Positions 55,316 through 64,000 of a stretch of 64,000 nucleotides of DNA are shown one piece after another. Numbering within the stretch: position 1 is the stretch's first letter; every line of letters begins with the position of its first letter. The notes beneath the pieces were generated by a model that was not told the origin of the DNA, did no database searches, and saw only the letters and a program-made list of their open reading frames with translations. The stretch is from the NCBI RefSeq assembly GCF_963169125.1, contig NC_084798.1:197651481-197715480 (forward strand), read 5' to 3'. The position numbers and the translations under genes were made by a program. Origin of the DNA: Humulus lupulus (lineage: Eukaryota; Streptophyta; Magnoliopsida; Rosales; Cannabaceae).

Positions 55316-56324
55316 CCCAGATCAGCAACATGCCCACGCACGAACCAGTTTTTCCCCTGTGCGATATCTTCTCAAACCAGTCCTTCAAACCTTCATAAAA
55401 CCTCTTCCTAACATACAATTAAACCCCTAGAAAACACCCATAACCTCCCCTCATCAAAACCCAATCTTATAATCCATCAAAACCCCTTTGAATCCAAACT
55501 TCTAACAAGAATCAAAAGCTAAAAACCAAAGCTTGAAAACAGAGCACCACCTGAAGTAAGTGACTAGAACTCACCTTGGAACCTGTTTTGAGTCCCCTTT
55601 TATGGTTGTAATAAGTCCCCTAGCTGCCACCTTTGATTTCCTAGCTCAAAACCCCAAGATGGCCTCAAGAACACCAAAGAGAAGATGGTGAGGGATGGTG
55701 TACGGGTTAAAGAGGAGGAGAACTCTATTTTGCCCTGTTCTTTCTACAGCCCTCCTAAGTCATATATATCCTTAGGGTCAAAAGACCATAATGCCCCTAA
55801 GCCAAATAAACCCCTCTAAAAGCTTCCGAGGGTAAAACCGTCCTTTCCCGTTTATCTCGTTATTTATAATTAACGCTCTCTAATTCCCGCTATTCTCAAT
55901 ATTCCCAAATACCAATAAATCATATCCCATTACCCTTTAATTCCCAGTAATGCTCTATTCATCAATTCCACCCCGAGACTCACCCCGAGCCCCGAACTAA
56001 ACCCGTTATGACTAGATCGAACACTTGCATCTCATGATCGTCTCATGTCGATAAGCTCGAACCAATCCACCTTATAATGTGGCTATATTAACTGATCACA
56101 ATCACGCACCCAAAATATACAATTACGCCCACAGTGGCCAAATTACCAAATTACCCTCATGGTTAACATATGAGCATATATGCATGAATTCACCATCATA
56201 TAATAATTTAATTCACGTAAACATGCATATAATCATTAAATACTATAATAAATCAATTATGGCCCTCCCGGCCTCCTAATCAAGGTCCCAAACCTTATTA
56301 GGAAATTTGGGGCATTACAGTTGG

Positions 56325-56643
56325 CTTGGGTTTGGTCTTTCTCTGTTTTGGAGGTGCTTGCTTTGATGAGGATGGAGCTGGATTGGTAGGCTTGGGATGA
56401 GGCAAAGGGGCTGGGGTAGCTGGTGGTGGTTATGGTAAAATCAAGGGAATAGTGGGGTCGTGTGCGTTGGGTGATAGAGATGGTGACTGTGGTGCAAGTG
56501 GTGAGTCATTCTAAGCTGTGACAGGATGTTTGGTGGCTTTGGGGGTCGATTTAGTGGCTATGGTTTTCTTTTTGGTTGGTGGTGGGGCTGCTTAGGTATG
56601 TGGGTTTACGCTTTTGATCTCTAGTTTTTGTGGCTGCCATATG
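56325..56643 (-). pseudogene. Athila env-like ORF, N-terminal part
   Basis: After the solo LTR the minus-strand frame continues upstream to an ATG at about 56643 (MAATKTRDQKRK). The segment is Pro/Thr/Ser/Lys-rich and has several stops. It joins the part at 52560-53615 across the GTTGG duplication (KPKP..FSLPLDVARF). A hydrophilic N-terminus before the Transposase_32-like domain is usual for these Athila ORFs. Confidence 0.6.
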
Positions 56644-56821
56644 GGAGGCCAAAGTGGGGCAAGATTGGTTACGGATGCTCACAAATGACAAATTACTAAT
56701 AGCATCACAAAATTGGGAAACACAATGCTACTTCCACCTGCTTATCAATTAGCAAACTACCCAAGAGTATCATAGCAGTGACATAGTCAAAACCACACTA
56801 ATTGCAACCTGCACAACATAT
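56644..56821 (-). other. Spacer between Athila pol and env-like ORF, no feature seen
   Basis: This AT-rich piece shows no frame or repeat. It lies between the presumed env-like start and the GC-rich block. Confidence 0.5.
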
Positions 56822-57480
56822 TTAATGGTTGCCCCAACATAAACAGTTCACAACCAAAGAGCCTGACACCCAACAATATTCACACCAACGAAATGGAAAC
56901 GACACTGAGGCAACCCATGAATTCATATACACAAAAACAAAGCAGCAAGGCCAACAAGGAAAAGAGTACCCAAGAGGAGGCGACAAGAATGAAGTGACTG
57001 GGCTCTGGTGTCGCAGGAGCTCATGGCGGGGATGAATAGGCAAACGTATGATTGGACTAGTGTTCAAGTTTTCGTAGAATGAACGAGCTCGCGCACTTGG
57101 GGATTTCAGAGTTGGGCTCAACTGAGGCGAGAATGTAATGGAGTTGCGCCTGGGTTTCTTCGAGGCTGACGACGCCGGAGCTCGGTCTGGTCTGCGTAAC
57201 AGCCGCAGGTCGTGGGGGCTTGGATCGGGTGAGGGTGATGGGAGGATCAGGGCAGGCGGATTTCGTCGGCGGGTGGTCTCTTGGGAGTGGGCTTGGGGAT
57301 GGAGATGGAGGCTAGGGCTGGGGGTATAAGAAAGAGACGAGAAAGAGACAGGGAGGGTATCGTATTGGGGTATTTCTCTTGTTTTTTTTTTATTATTTTT
57401 TTTCTTTCTTGTCCGTGCGAACCCACGCCTCACTTCCCACGAGGGCTCAGGAGCCCCGCTAACTTATGCTTTGCCCTAGA
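56822..57480 (-). other. GC-rich, gene-like block of unknown origin
   Basis: Base composition rises sharply against the AT-rich Athila sequence on both sides. The minus strand has a 203-codon frame (56822-57433), Pro/Ser/Arg-rich in its first half (SPSPDPSPHDLRLLRRPDR) and Cys/Trp/Phe-rich at its end, without a domain I recognise. The texture resembles a first exon or 5' leader of a plant gene. It might be a captured host fragment or simply an Athila spacer. I do not call it a gene. Confidence 0.3.
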
Positions 57481-57746
57481 TCAAAATTTTGCTCCAGCAA
57501 GCAGAACTCCTCTATTTTTTGGAAATGAGACCCATTTTGTTCCCTGTTTTTTTAAGAAAAATTTTCGCAAAATCATCAAACCACAAATTACTTCCAAAAC
57601 ACCATTTTCTCGCCTTTTAACCACTGAAACACAAGAGCAAATGTAACACCACTCCCAAAAAACAACACAATTACATGAAATTAAACTAAAAAAAATTAAA
57701 ACTAAAAGAACTTAGAAAAACAAATATCTGAATTTTTTTCTTTTCA

Positions 57747-57799
57747 TTTTTTTTTTTTTTTTTTGTGTTTCACTCATTTTATATATATATATATATATA
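57747..57799. repeat. T-run and TA microsatellite
   Basis: An 18-base T run (57747-57764) is followed by about nine TA units (57781-57799), in the spacer just after the Athila integrase stop. Confidence 0.85.
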
Positions 57800-57880
57800 C
57801 AGAACTATTTTACATTTCTTTCTTTTGGGTGTCTTAATGATAGTGCCTGAATCACTTGACAACCCAAAACAACAACTACT

Positions 57881-58960
57881 TCAAGGATACTCCAAAGTGA
57901 TGGAGGTCTTCTCACGTTCGACCTTACCTCCCCAATAATGTTTCAAACGCTGCCCATTCACTTTAAACTCCCTTTCGGATTGATATTCTCTCATGTCAAC
58001 CGCTCTAAAGGGATAAACTTTCACCACAATGAATGGGCCTGACCAATGGGGATTCAACTTGCCTAGAAACAACTTCAAACGCGATTTAAAGAACAAAACT
58101 CGCTGCCCCTTCTCAAAGACTCGAGATTGGATCTTCTTGTCATGCCACCTCTTGGTTTTCTCCTTATAAAGCTTAGAATTTTCATAAGAGAACAACCTTA
58201 TCTCCTCAAGCTCATTCAATTGCAATTTACGTGCTTCTCCAACAGCTTGGAAATCCATATTCAACTTCTTAGTGGCCCAATATGCCATATGCTCTAACTT
58301 AACAGACAAATGGCAAGCTTTCCCAAACATCAAATGATAAGGTGACATGCCCAAAAGGGTTTTGAAAATTGTTCTATAGGCCCAAAGAGCATCATCCAAT
58401 CTTTGAGACCAATCTTTTCTACTAGGATTCACCACTTTTTCTAGAATTCCCTTGATTTCTCTATTGGATAGCTCCGCTTGACCATTTGTTTGAGGGTGGT
58501 AGGTTGTAGAAATCTTGTGTCTCACACTATATTTGACAAAGAGCTCTTGGAGTACCAAAGTTAGTAAACACATGCTTATGTAAGAAATTCATCACCACCT
58601 TAGCATCATTGGTGGGACTTGGTATTGCTTCAACCCATTTTTGATACATAATCTACAGCCACCAAAATGTACAAGTTCCCAAAGAAAGGAGGGAAAAGTC
58701 CCATGAAGTCAATGCCCCAAACATCAAACAACTCCACTTCAAGGATGACAATCAATGGCATCTCATTTCGTGCTGAAATATTACCAACCCATTGGAATCT
58801 ATCACATCTTTTACCAAATTCATGAGCATCCTTGAAAATAGAAGCCCAATAATACCCTGAATGGAAAACTTTTGTTGTTGTTCTTTGCCCACCAAAGTGC
58901 CCTCCATAAGGAGTTGAATGATAATGCACAAGAATGCTTTGAACCTCCTCTTATGGAACA
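57881..58960 (-). pseudogene. Athila integrase, degenerate
   Basis: The minus-strand frame 58630-58929 has the zinc-binding region (H...H: HYHSTPYGGHFGGQRT; CDRFQ, where the second Cys is lost) and the first catalytic Asp (VWGIDFMGLF). After a break of about 60 bp the frame 57881-58573 has the third part ([18 protein letters not shown], with Glu) and the C-terminal fold (HWSGPFIVV). The second Asp segment falls in the broken stretch. The word order and spelling are Athila-like, and there is no chromodomain. Confidence 0.85.
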
Positions 58961-59043
58961 CAACGCCTCATCACTTGATATGAACATTGTTTATAAGGAA
59001 ATGGCTCATCCCAATAATAAAACTTCACATCATGAAAGAATTT

Positions 59044-60650
59044 CTAAAGTTGTTTGCCCTTCAAATCCGGTGGAGTCCTCCCACTCACCAAATAATTCGC
59101 AAAATCAGCATACCATGGCATTGAAACTTGTCTCACCACCAAGAGTTTCTCATTGGGAAATGTCTCTTTAATTGGCTGCTCAAAATTATCCTCATTATCA
59201 TTTTCAAGTCTAGAAAGATGGTCAACCACTTGATTCTCCGTTCCTTTTCTATCGCAAAATTCCAAATAAAATTCTTGAAGAAGAAACACCCAACCACTTG
59301 ATTCTCCTTCTTTTCAATAAGATACTTGATGGTGGAATGGTCCGTGTACACCACAACCTTAGTCCCAACAAGGTATGCTCTAAACTTGTCAAAAGCAAAT
59401 ACCACACCCAAAAGCTCCTTCTCCATGGTAGTGTAGTTTAATTGAGCATCAGCTAGTGTCTTGCTTGCATAATAGATGGAATGAAATACGTTATCCTTTC
59501 TTTGGCCAACTACAGCTCCTACAGCAAAATCACTAGCATCACACATAAGCTCAAAAGGAAGGGACCAATCAGGAGCTACAATAGTAGGGGTGGATACAAG
59601 AGCCTTCTTCAAAGTTACAAATGCCTCTTGACACTCATTAGTGAACTCAAAAGCTCGATTTTGCTCAAGTAATGAACAAAGAGGCTTAGAGATTTTTGAA
59701 AAATCTTTGATAAACCTCCTATAGAAACCCGCATGCCCTAAGAAACTTCGAATTCCCTTGATTGTAGTAGGTGGTGGAAACTTCTCAATTACTTCAATCT
59801 TGACTCTATCTACCTCAATGCCTTTGTTAGAAATCTGATGACCCAATACAATGCCTTCATGCACCATAAAATGACACTTTTCCTAATTAAGCCCCAATTT
59901 TTTTTCTTAACATCTCTCTAATACTTTCTCAAGATTAGCCAGGAAAACATCATAAGATTCACCAAACACCGAAAAATCATCCATAAACACCTCAAGAGTT
60001 TTCTCCACCATATCTGAAAAAATATCCATCATACAACGTTGAAACATAGCGGGAGCATTACATAATCCAAATGGCATCCTCCGGAAAGCAAATGTCCCAT
60101 ATGGGCAAGTAAAAGTGGTTTTTCCTTGATCTTCAGGGGCAATAGAACTTTGATTGTAGCTCGAATACCCATCAAGAAATCAATAATACTCCTTCCCTGT
60201 TAATCTATCAAGCATTTGATCAATAAAAGGCAACGGGAAGTGATCTTTTCTTATTGCCTTATTTAGCTTCTGATAATCCATACAAACACGCCAATCGGTC
60301 ACCGTTCTTGTGGGAATCAACTCATTGTTATCATTAGCTACCACCGTGACTCCACCTTTCTAGGGGACACATTGAACTGGGCTAACCCAAGAACTATCTG
60401 AAATCGGGTAAATAATACCAACATCAAGCCACTTAATCACCTCCTTTTTTACCACTTCCTTCATAATGGGATTCAACCTTCGTTGTTGCTCAATAGAGTT
60501 GCTACAATAATCTTCCAGCAAAATCTTATGCATACAAAGTGAGGGACTTATACCCTTTATATCTGCCATAGTCCAACCAATAACCTTCTTGTATTTCTTC
60601 AACACCTCAAGCAACATATTCTTTTTTTAACTCCCAACAACGCAGAAACA
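59044..60650 (-). pseudogene. Athila reverse transcriptase and RNase H, degenerate
   Basis: Minus-strand pieces are RT start (60360-60617: IGWTMADIKGISPSLCMHKI), the fingers and palm (59868-60360) with the catalytic FMDD (codons 59976-59987) in FMDDFSVFG, then RT end and RNase H in 59133-59867 (GHQISNKGIEVD; FLGHAGFYRRFIKDF; CDASDFAVGAVVGQ; YTDHSTIKYLI) with a frameshift near 59290 into 59044-59289 ([18 protein letters not shown]). At least three stops lie in the palm region. Sequence words identify Athila. Confidence 0.88.
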
Positions 60651-60873
60651 ATCACGGGCAAAGTCTCTTCACCACCCAAACAAGCATACTTCAAATGACT
60701 AGGCAAAGGCTTCAATTCCAAATTGGTGGTTCTTGAATCGATGGTTTAGAAGGCTTAAATTTCTTTCCGATAACTCTAAGGACTAAAAATTCCTTCCAAA
60801 TTTAGTAAAAGGCTACTTGGATTCCACCCAGGTAACTTGAGTTTCTTCCTCTTCACTCATTTCTTCAAGCTCT

Positions 60874-61227
60874 TCAAGTGAAATCACCACCATCCATTCC
60901 CTCTTTACAAGTTTCTTTTTGCAATTTTTCAGCCATAATAGCATCAATCACACTCAAAGAAAAGCACTGCCCAACCTCATTCGGAAACTTCATAGCATTG
61001 AGCACATTGAAAGTCACTTGTTGGTCATTCACCCTCATAGTAATCTCTCCTTTTTGAACATCAATCAAAGTCCTTCCGGTAGAAAGAAATGGTCTCCCCA
61101 AAATTATAGGAACATCTCTATCCGCTTCATAATCAAGAATAATGAAATCTGCCAGAAAAATAAACTTATCAACTTGCACAAGTACATCTTCAATCTTGCC
61201 TTCCAAGTGTGCCATAGAGTGATCCAC
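60874..61227 (-). pseudogene. Athila aspartic protease region
   Basis: A 117-codon frame shows the second half of an Athila protease: GKIEDVLVQVDKFIFLADF, then DVPIILGRPFLSTGRTLIDV and GEITMRVNDQQ. The ILGRPFL word is the flap-end signature. The catalytic Asp lies upstream in a shifted, broken part (61230-61480). Stops separate it from RT. Confidence 0.8.
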
Positions 61228-61485
61228 TAACAGTGGTTGCCTTGCTTATCCAATTCTCAACTTCTTAAAAATCTACATGGGCATCAAGTTAATACTAACC
61301 CCAAATCACAAAGTGCTCTACCAACATCTCTAGCACCAATAGAACAAGGAATTGTTAAACTACTCGGATCCTTCAGTTTATGAGGAATTTTAAATCAAAA
61401 TAGCACTACAACCTTTCGTAAAAACCATTGTTTCAAATTCACCAAGCCTTTTATCCTTTGTCAAAATATCCTTCAAAAACTTCAC

Positions 61486-61902
61486 TTAGTTGGGCATTTG
61501 TTCCAAAGCTTCCACCAGAGGTATATTGATGTGGAGCTGCTTCAAAACATCTAAAAATCTGTGAAATTGACCATATTGTTGCTGCTTTTGAAACCATTGA
61601 GGAAATGGTGGAGGTAGCTTGCTAATTAGCTTCTCTGATGCATTTTGCTGAGGAATTGCTACAACATTTGCTTCAGGATCAACATTTAACATATTCAAAC
61701 TTCCAACTCTTTCTCCCTTTTCCACACTACTTTGGATTTAAGTGGGCTCATTTTTGAACTTCTATATTTTTCCTCATTTAACTCTAGATTGTTACCACTC
61801 CTCAAGGTGACCGCCTTGCAATGCTCTTTACCATCTCTCCTTTGATTTTTGGTATCACTAGGCAAGGTGCCTTGTGGTCTATTCCTCAATTCATTAGCTA
61901 GT
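61486..61902 (-). pseudogene. Athila gag end and gag-protease linker
   Basis: Two minus-strand frames, 61695-61889 (RPQGTLPSDTKN; AVTLRSGNNLE) and 61486-61725 (KLPPPFPQWFQKQ; LHINIPLVEALEQMPN), match the linker between gag and protease of Athila elements. They are in different frames. The element is cut at 61902 by E2, so the rest of gag is displaced to beyond the window. Confidence 0.85.
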
Positions 61903-63862
61903 TGTAACGCCCTGGTTAGCCAAGACCGTCACACTGTGTATTTTAAATCGTGCTTAACTCGCTAACCAAGTCATTAGACCATAAACATGCATCTAAATAT
62001 AATTAATGGTCCACGGTTAAAATCTCCGGTTAAAAGGAATGGATGTTTTATTAAAAATGTTAAACTGTAAATAGGATCCCATAATAATGTTTACAAAGTT
62101 GTTTACAGTTCCAAAATGGTCATTACAACTCAAAAGTTACAATCTTCCGACCTAAGCGGCAAAAATAGGGTTTAACCCTAGTTCCTCTGAGAAACCTTGG
62201 TCGTGGTGGTCAAGCAGTCGCATAATTACATGTCACCACCTAAGCTCTCCACTCAGGTCTGGGTAAGTTTTTCTTTTCCTTTACCTGCACCACATAGCAC
62301 CTGTGAGCCAAGGCTCGATATGAAAACTTATTACTGCATACATACAAGTACAAGTAAATGATTATAGAATCACTCTGGGGCCCAAAGCCCTAATCAGATG
62401 ACCATAGAGTCAACCTGGGGTCATTTTCCCTAAATAGATGACCATGGAGTCACTCTGGGGTCCTTTCCCCTGAATAGATGACCATGGGGTCCTCCTGGGG
62501 TCTTTTTCCCTATCCATGTGACCATAAAGTCACTCTGGGCCTTTCGCCCTAGCTCTGAGTAATTAGCCATAGAACTAGTCAAGCGCTTTAGTTTTCTACG
62601 ACCATGGGGTTGGACGAGCGTGTAATGCTGTATTGATTAGATCTAATCATATCGACCAGCGCCCAGTGCACTATTGCCTCTCTTGACTGATAAGTCAATG
62701 CTTTACGACCAGTGCTATTGCCGTTCTTGACTGATAAGGCAATGCCTTTCTCAAGTAAATAATGCAATCATTCATAATGCAACATATATGCATATATAGA
62801 GCACTCAACATGCTTCATCAATAATCAAGTATGTCACATAATGGGTGTAGTTTTCTTACCTCAGGCTCGAGCGTAAAATAAATTAAGAACGACCCTTGAG
62901 CACAATCCTAATCTTGAGCCCTTAGCGGTAACCTAATCATAACCAAATATGAAATCCCATCAATAATGAGCTAATAAAGGCTTCCGGACCAAGTCCTAGC
63001 CTCCGGGACCTCGAATTCTACCAAACCAGGTAGTAGATTTGATCCCAAGCCTTAAGGTTTGAAAACTCGTCATTAAAACCTATGTTAGCTTAAAAGAACC
63101 AGGCGGGCCGCGACCTACCCCCAAGGGCCGCATGCGCCACCCAGGCAGAAAGCACCCTATCTGGGTGCCAGGGGAGGGCCGCGACTTGCCCTTGAGGGTC
63201 ACAGCGCACTATCAAGACAAAGCCCTAACTAAGCTTTGGGGTTCGCACAAGTCATGGTGCCCAAGAACACGGCCGCGACTTGACCCTGCGAACCCAGCAC
63301 CCCCAACCAAAAACACTTCCAAACAATCCCAAAATCAGAACTAATATGCAATACAACATTATCACCTAACCAGTAGTAAAACTCAAGCTTTAAAACACTC
63401 GAAACACTACCAAAAACTCAATCCCATAACCTAACTTCCAAACTCAAGAACACCATAAAAATAAAGAAATAACTTATGAATTCAAGCTTAGAATCATTAC
63501 CTCAATCACTGAATTGTCCCCTAGCTTTACCCATTCAATAACCTAGCTCAAACTTAGCTTCAATTCTCTTAAACTTCAAGCCTTCCTCAAGAAAATCAAA
63601 GAGGAAATGAGAGAGAGAGAGAGTGTCCGAGAGAGAGAGAAAAGAGTGCCTTGTTCTGCTGCTTCCTTTGGGTCATTCTACAACCTTCCCTTGACTAAGT
63701 ATATCTAACCTTTAAGTGGAAATGACCAATATACCCCTAGGGCCAACCTTCTCTGTCAAAGCCCCCTTAAGGGCAGTTTTGTCATTTGCCTCATACCCCG
63801 TTAATCAAAATTTACATCTCACAATTCCCGTCACTCCCAATATCCTCAAATAATTACCAAAT
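61903..63862 (-). repeat. E2 3' LTR, truncated
   Basis: The outer end reads TGTAACGCCCTGGTTAGCC at 61903. In reverse it follows the E LTR: conserved block at about 62279-62329, tandem repeats at 62380-62560, GC-rich segment at about 63100-63290 and a GA tract at about 63608-63645. The part from the LTR start to about its first 290 bases is missing. Confidence 0.8.
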
Positions 63863-64000
63863 GACATGAATAAAAACTCATAATGCCCATATCTGATACG
63901 AAAGGCAGTCTTTGATATATCTCCCTCCTTGATCCTTGGCTGATGATAACCAGATTAAAGGTCTATCTTTGAGAATACCATTTTTCCCTACAACTGTTCA
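63857..64000 (-). pseudogene. E2 reverse transcriptase fragment
   Basis: The minus strand reads [18 protein letters not shown] and then [19 protein letters not shown] before turning into LTR sequence. One stop lies in the place of a residue after KIDL. The piece continues beyond the window end. Confidence 0.8.

Larger units (their letters stand above)
53616..56319 (-). mobile_element. Solo LTR of an E-like family, 2704 bp, in the env-like ORF
   Basis: The ends are TGTAACGCCCC (53616) and GGGGCATTACA (56319), with a perfect target duplication GTTGG (53611-53615, 56320-56324). Alignment with E places it on the minus strand. It carries a 23-bp tandem array (54021-54153), the conserved block (about 53967-54015) and a GC-rich segment (55205-55315) with a duplicated CCCTGCTGCGCCGCGGCGC. 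No internal sequence, hence solo. Confidence 0.92.
1789..61902 (-). mobile_element. Athila-type Ty3/Gypsy retrotransposon, heavily interrupted (base layer)
   Basis: Read on the minus strand, the pieces are gag end (about 61486-61902), protease (60874-61227), RT-RNase H (about 59000-60650), integrase (57881-58950), env-like ORF (56643 down to 52560), then 3' region, polypurine tract (5605-5618) and 3' LTR (1789-5604). The protein motifs and the order gag-pol-env-like are those of the Athila lineage. The interval 7464-52543 is filled by later insertions. Two solo LTRs interrupt the element again, and E2 interrupts it at 61902. Its 5' LTR lies outside the window. That 1789-7463 and 52544-61902 belong to one insertion is an inference from strand, order and lineage; I could not check it with a target duplication. 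Confidence 0.75.
61903..64000 (-). mobile_element. Tekay-type element E2, internally deleted, continues beyond the window
   Basis: It comprises a 3' LTR truncated at its inner side (61903-63862) joined directly to RT coding sequence (63857-64000), both on the minus strand. RNase H, integrase, chromodomain and the first part of the LTR have been deleted between. The joint has six shared bases (CCAAAT, 63857-63862). Confidence 0.8.

Overview
This window is plant nuclear DNA made almost entirely of nested LTR retrotransposons. I found no host gene, tRNA, rRNA or CRISPR array that I could support. The lineages present (Athila, Tat and chromodomain-bearing Tekay/Del-type Ty3/Gypsy elements, plus one hAT-type MITE) are those of a flowering plant, most likely a eudicot. 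The general style recalls Rosales such as Cannabaceae, but that is a recollection and not a demonstration. Names such as G1, C, D, E, G2 and F are labels of mine.

The base layer is an Athila-type element on the minus strand. Its 3' LTR is at 1789-5604 and its polypurine tract at 5605-5618. Its env-like ORF (52560-56643) and gag/pol (57881-61902) reappear about 45 kb to the right because later elements landed in its 3' region. A solo LTR (2211-4545) sits in its LTR, another (53616-56319) in its env-like ORF, and a truncated Tekay-type element (E2, 61903-64000) in its gag.

The inserts between 7464 and 52543 are, from the outside in: Tekay-type G1 on the minus strand (7464-36751); inside it Tekay-type C on the plus strand (12583-36537, 1978-bp LTRs), which holds a solo LTR of its own family in reverse (15177-17243); inside the 3' LTR of C the youngest element, Tat-type D (23077-35512, two 772-bp LTRs, GAGGT target duplication); then E on the plus strand (36752-46050) inserted in the protease region of G1; then G2, a 5'-deleted Tekay element (46051-52543) carrying solo LTR F (46957-49528), which itself carries the hAT-type MITE (48119-48592). 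Target-site duplications were read for seven of these insertions.

Most coding regions are decayed. D is the best preserved: a gag-protease ORF and an RT/RNase H/archaeal-type RNase H/integrase ORF lie in one frame, separated by a single stop codon. Downstream, on the opposite strand, D carries a predicted four-exon gene with its own TATA box; two of its three introns are in matching phase. A five-copy 119-bp tandem array separates the two convergent transcription units. Other points of interest are a leader ORF before gag in C, an in-frame 426-bp triplication in the E reverse transcriptase, two microhomology deletion joints, arrays of small hairpins with covarying base pairs in LTRs and the E leader, and a block with a splice-donor-like core conserved in seven LTRs.
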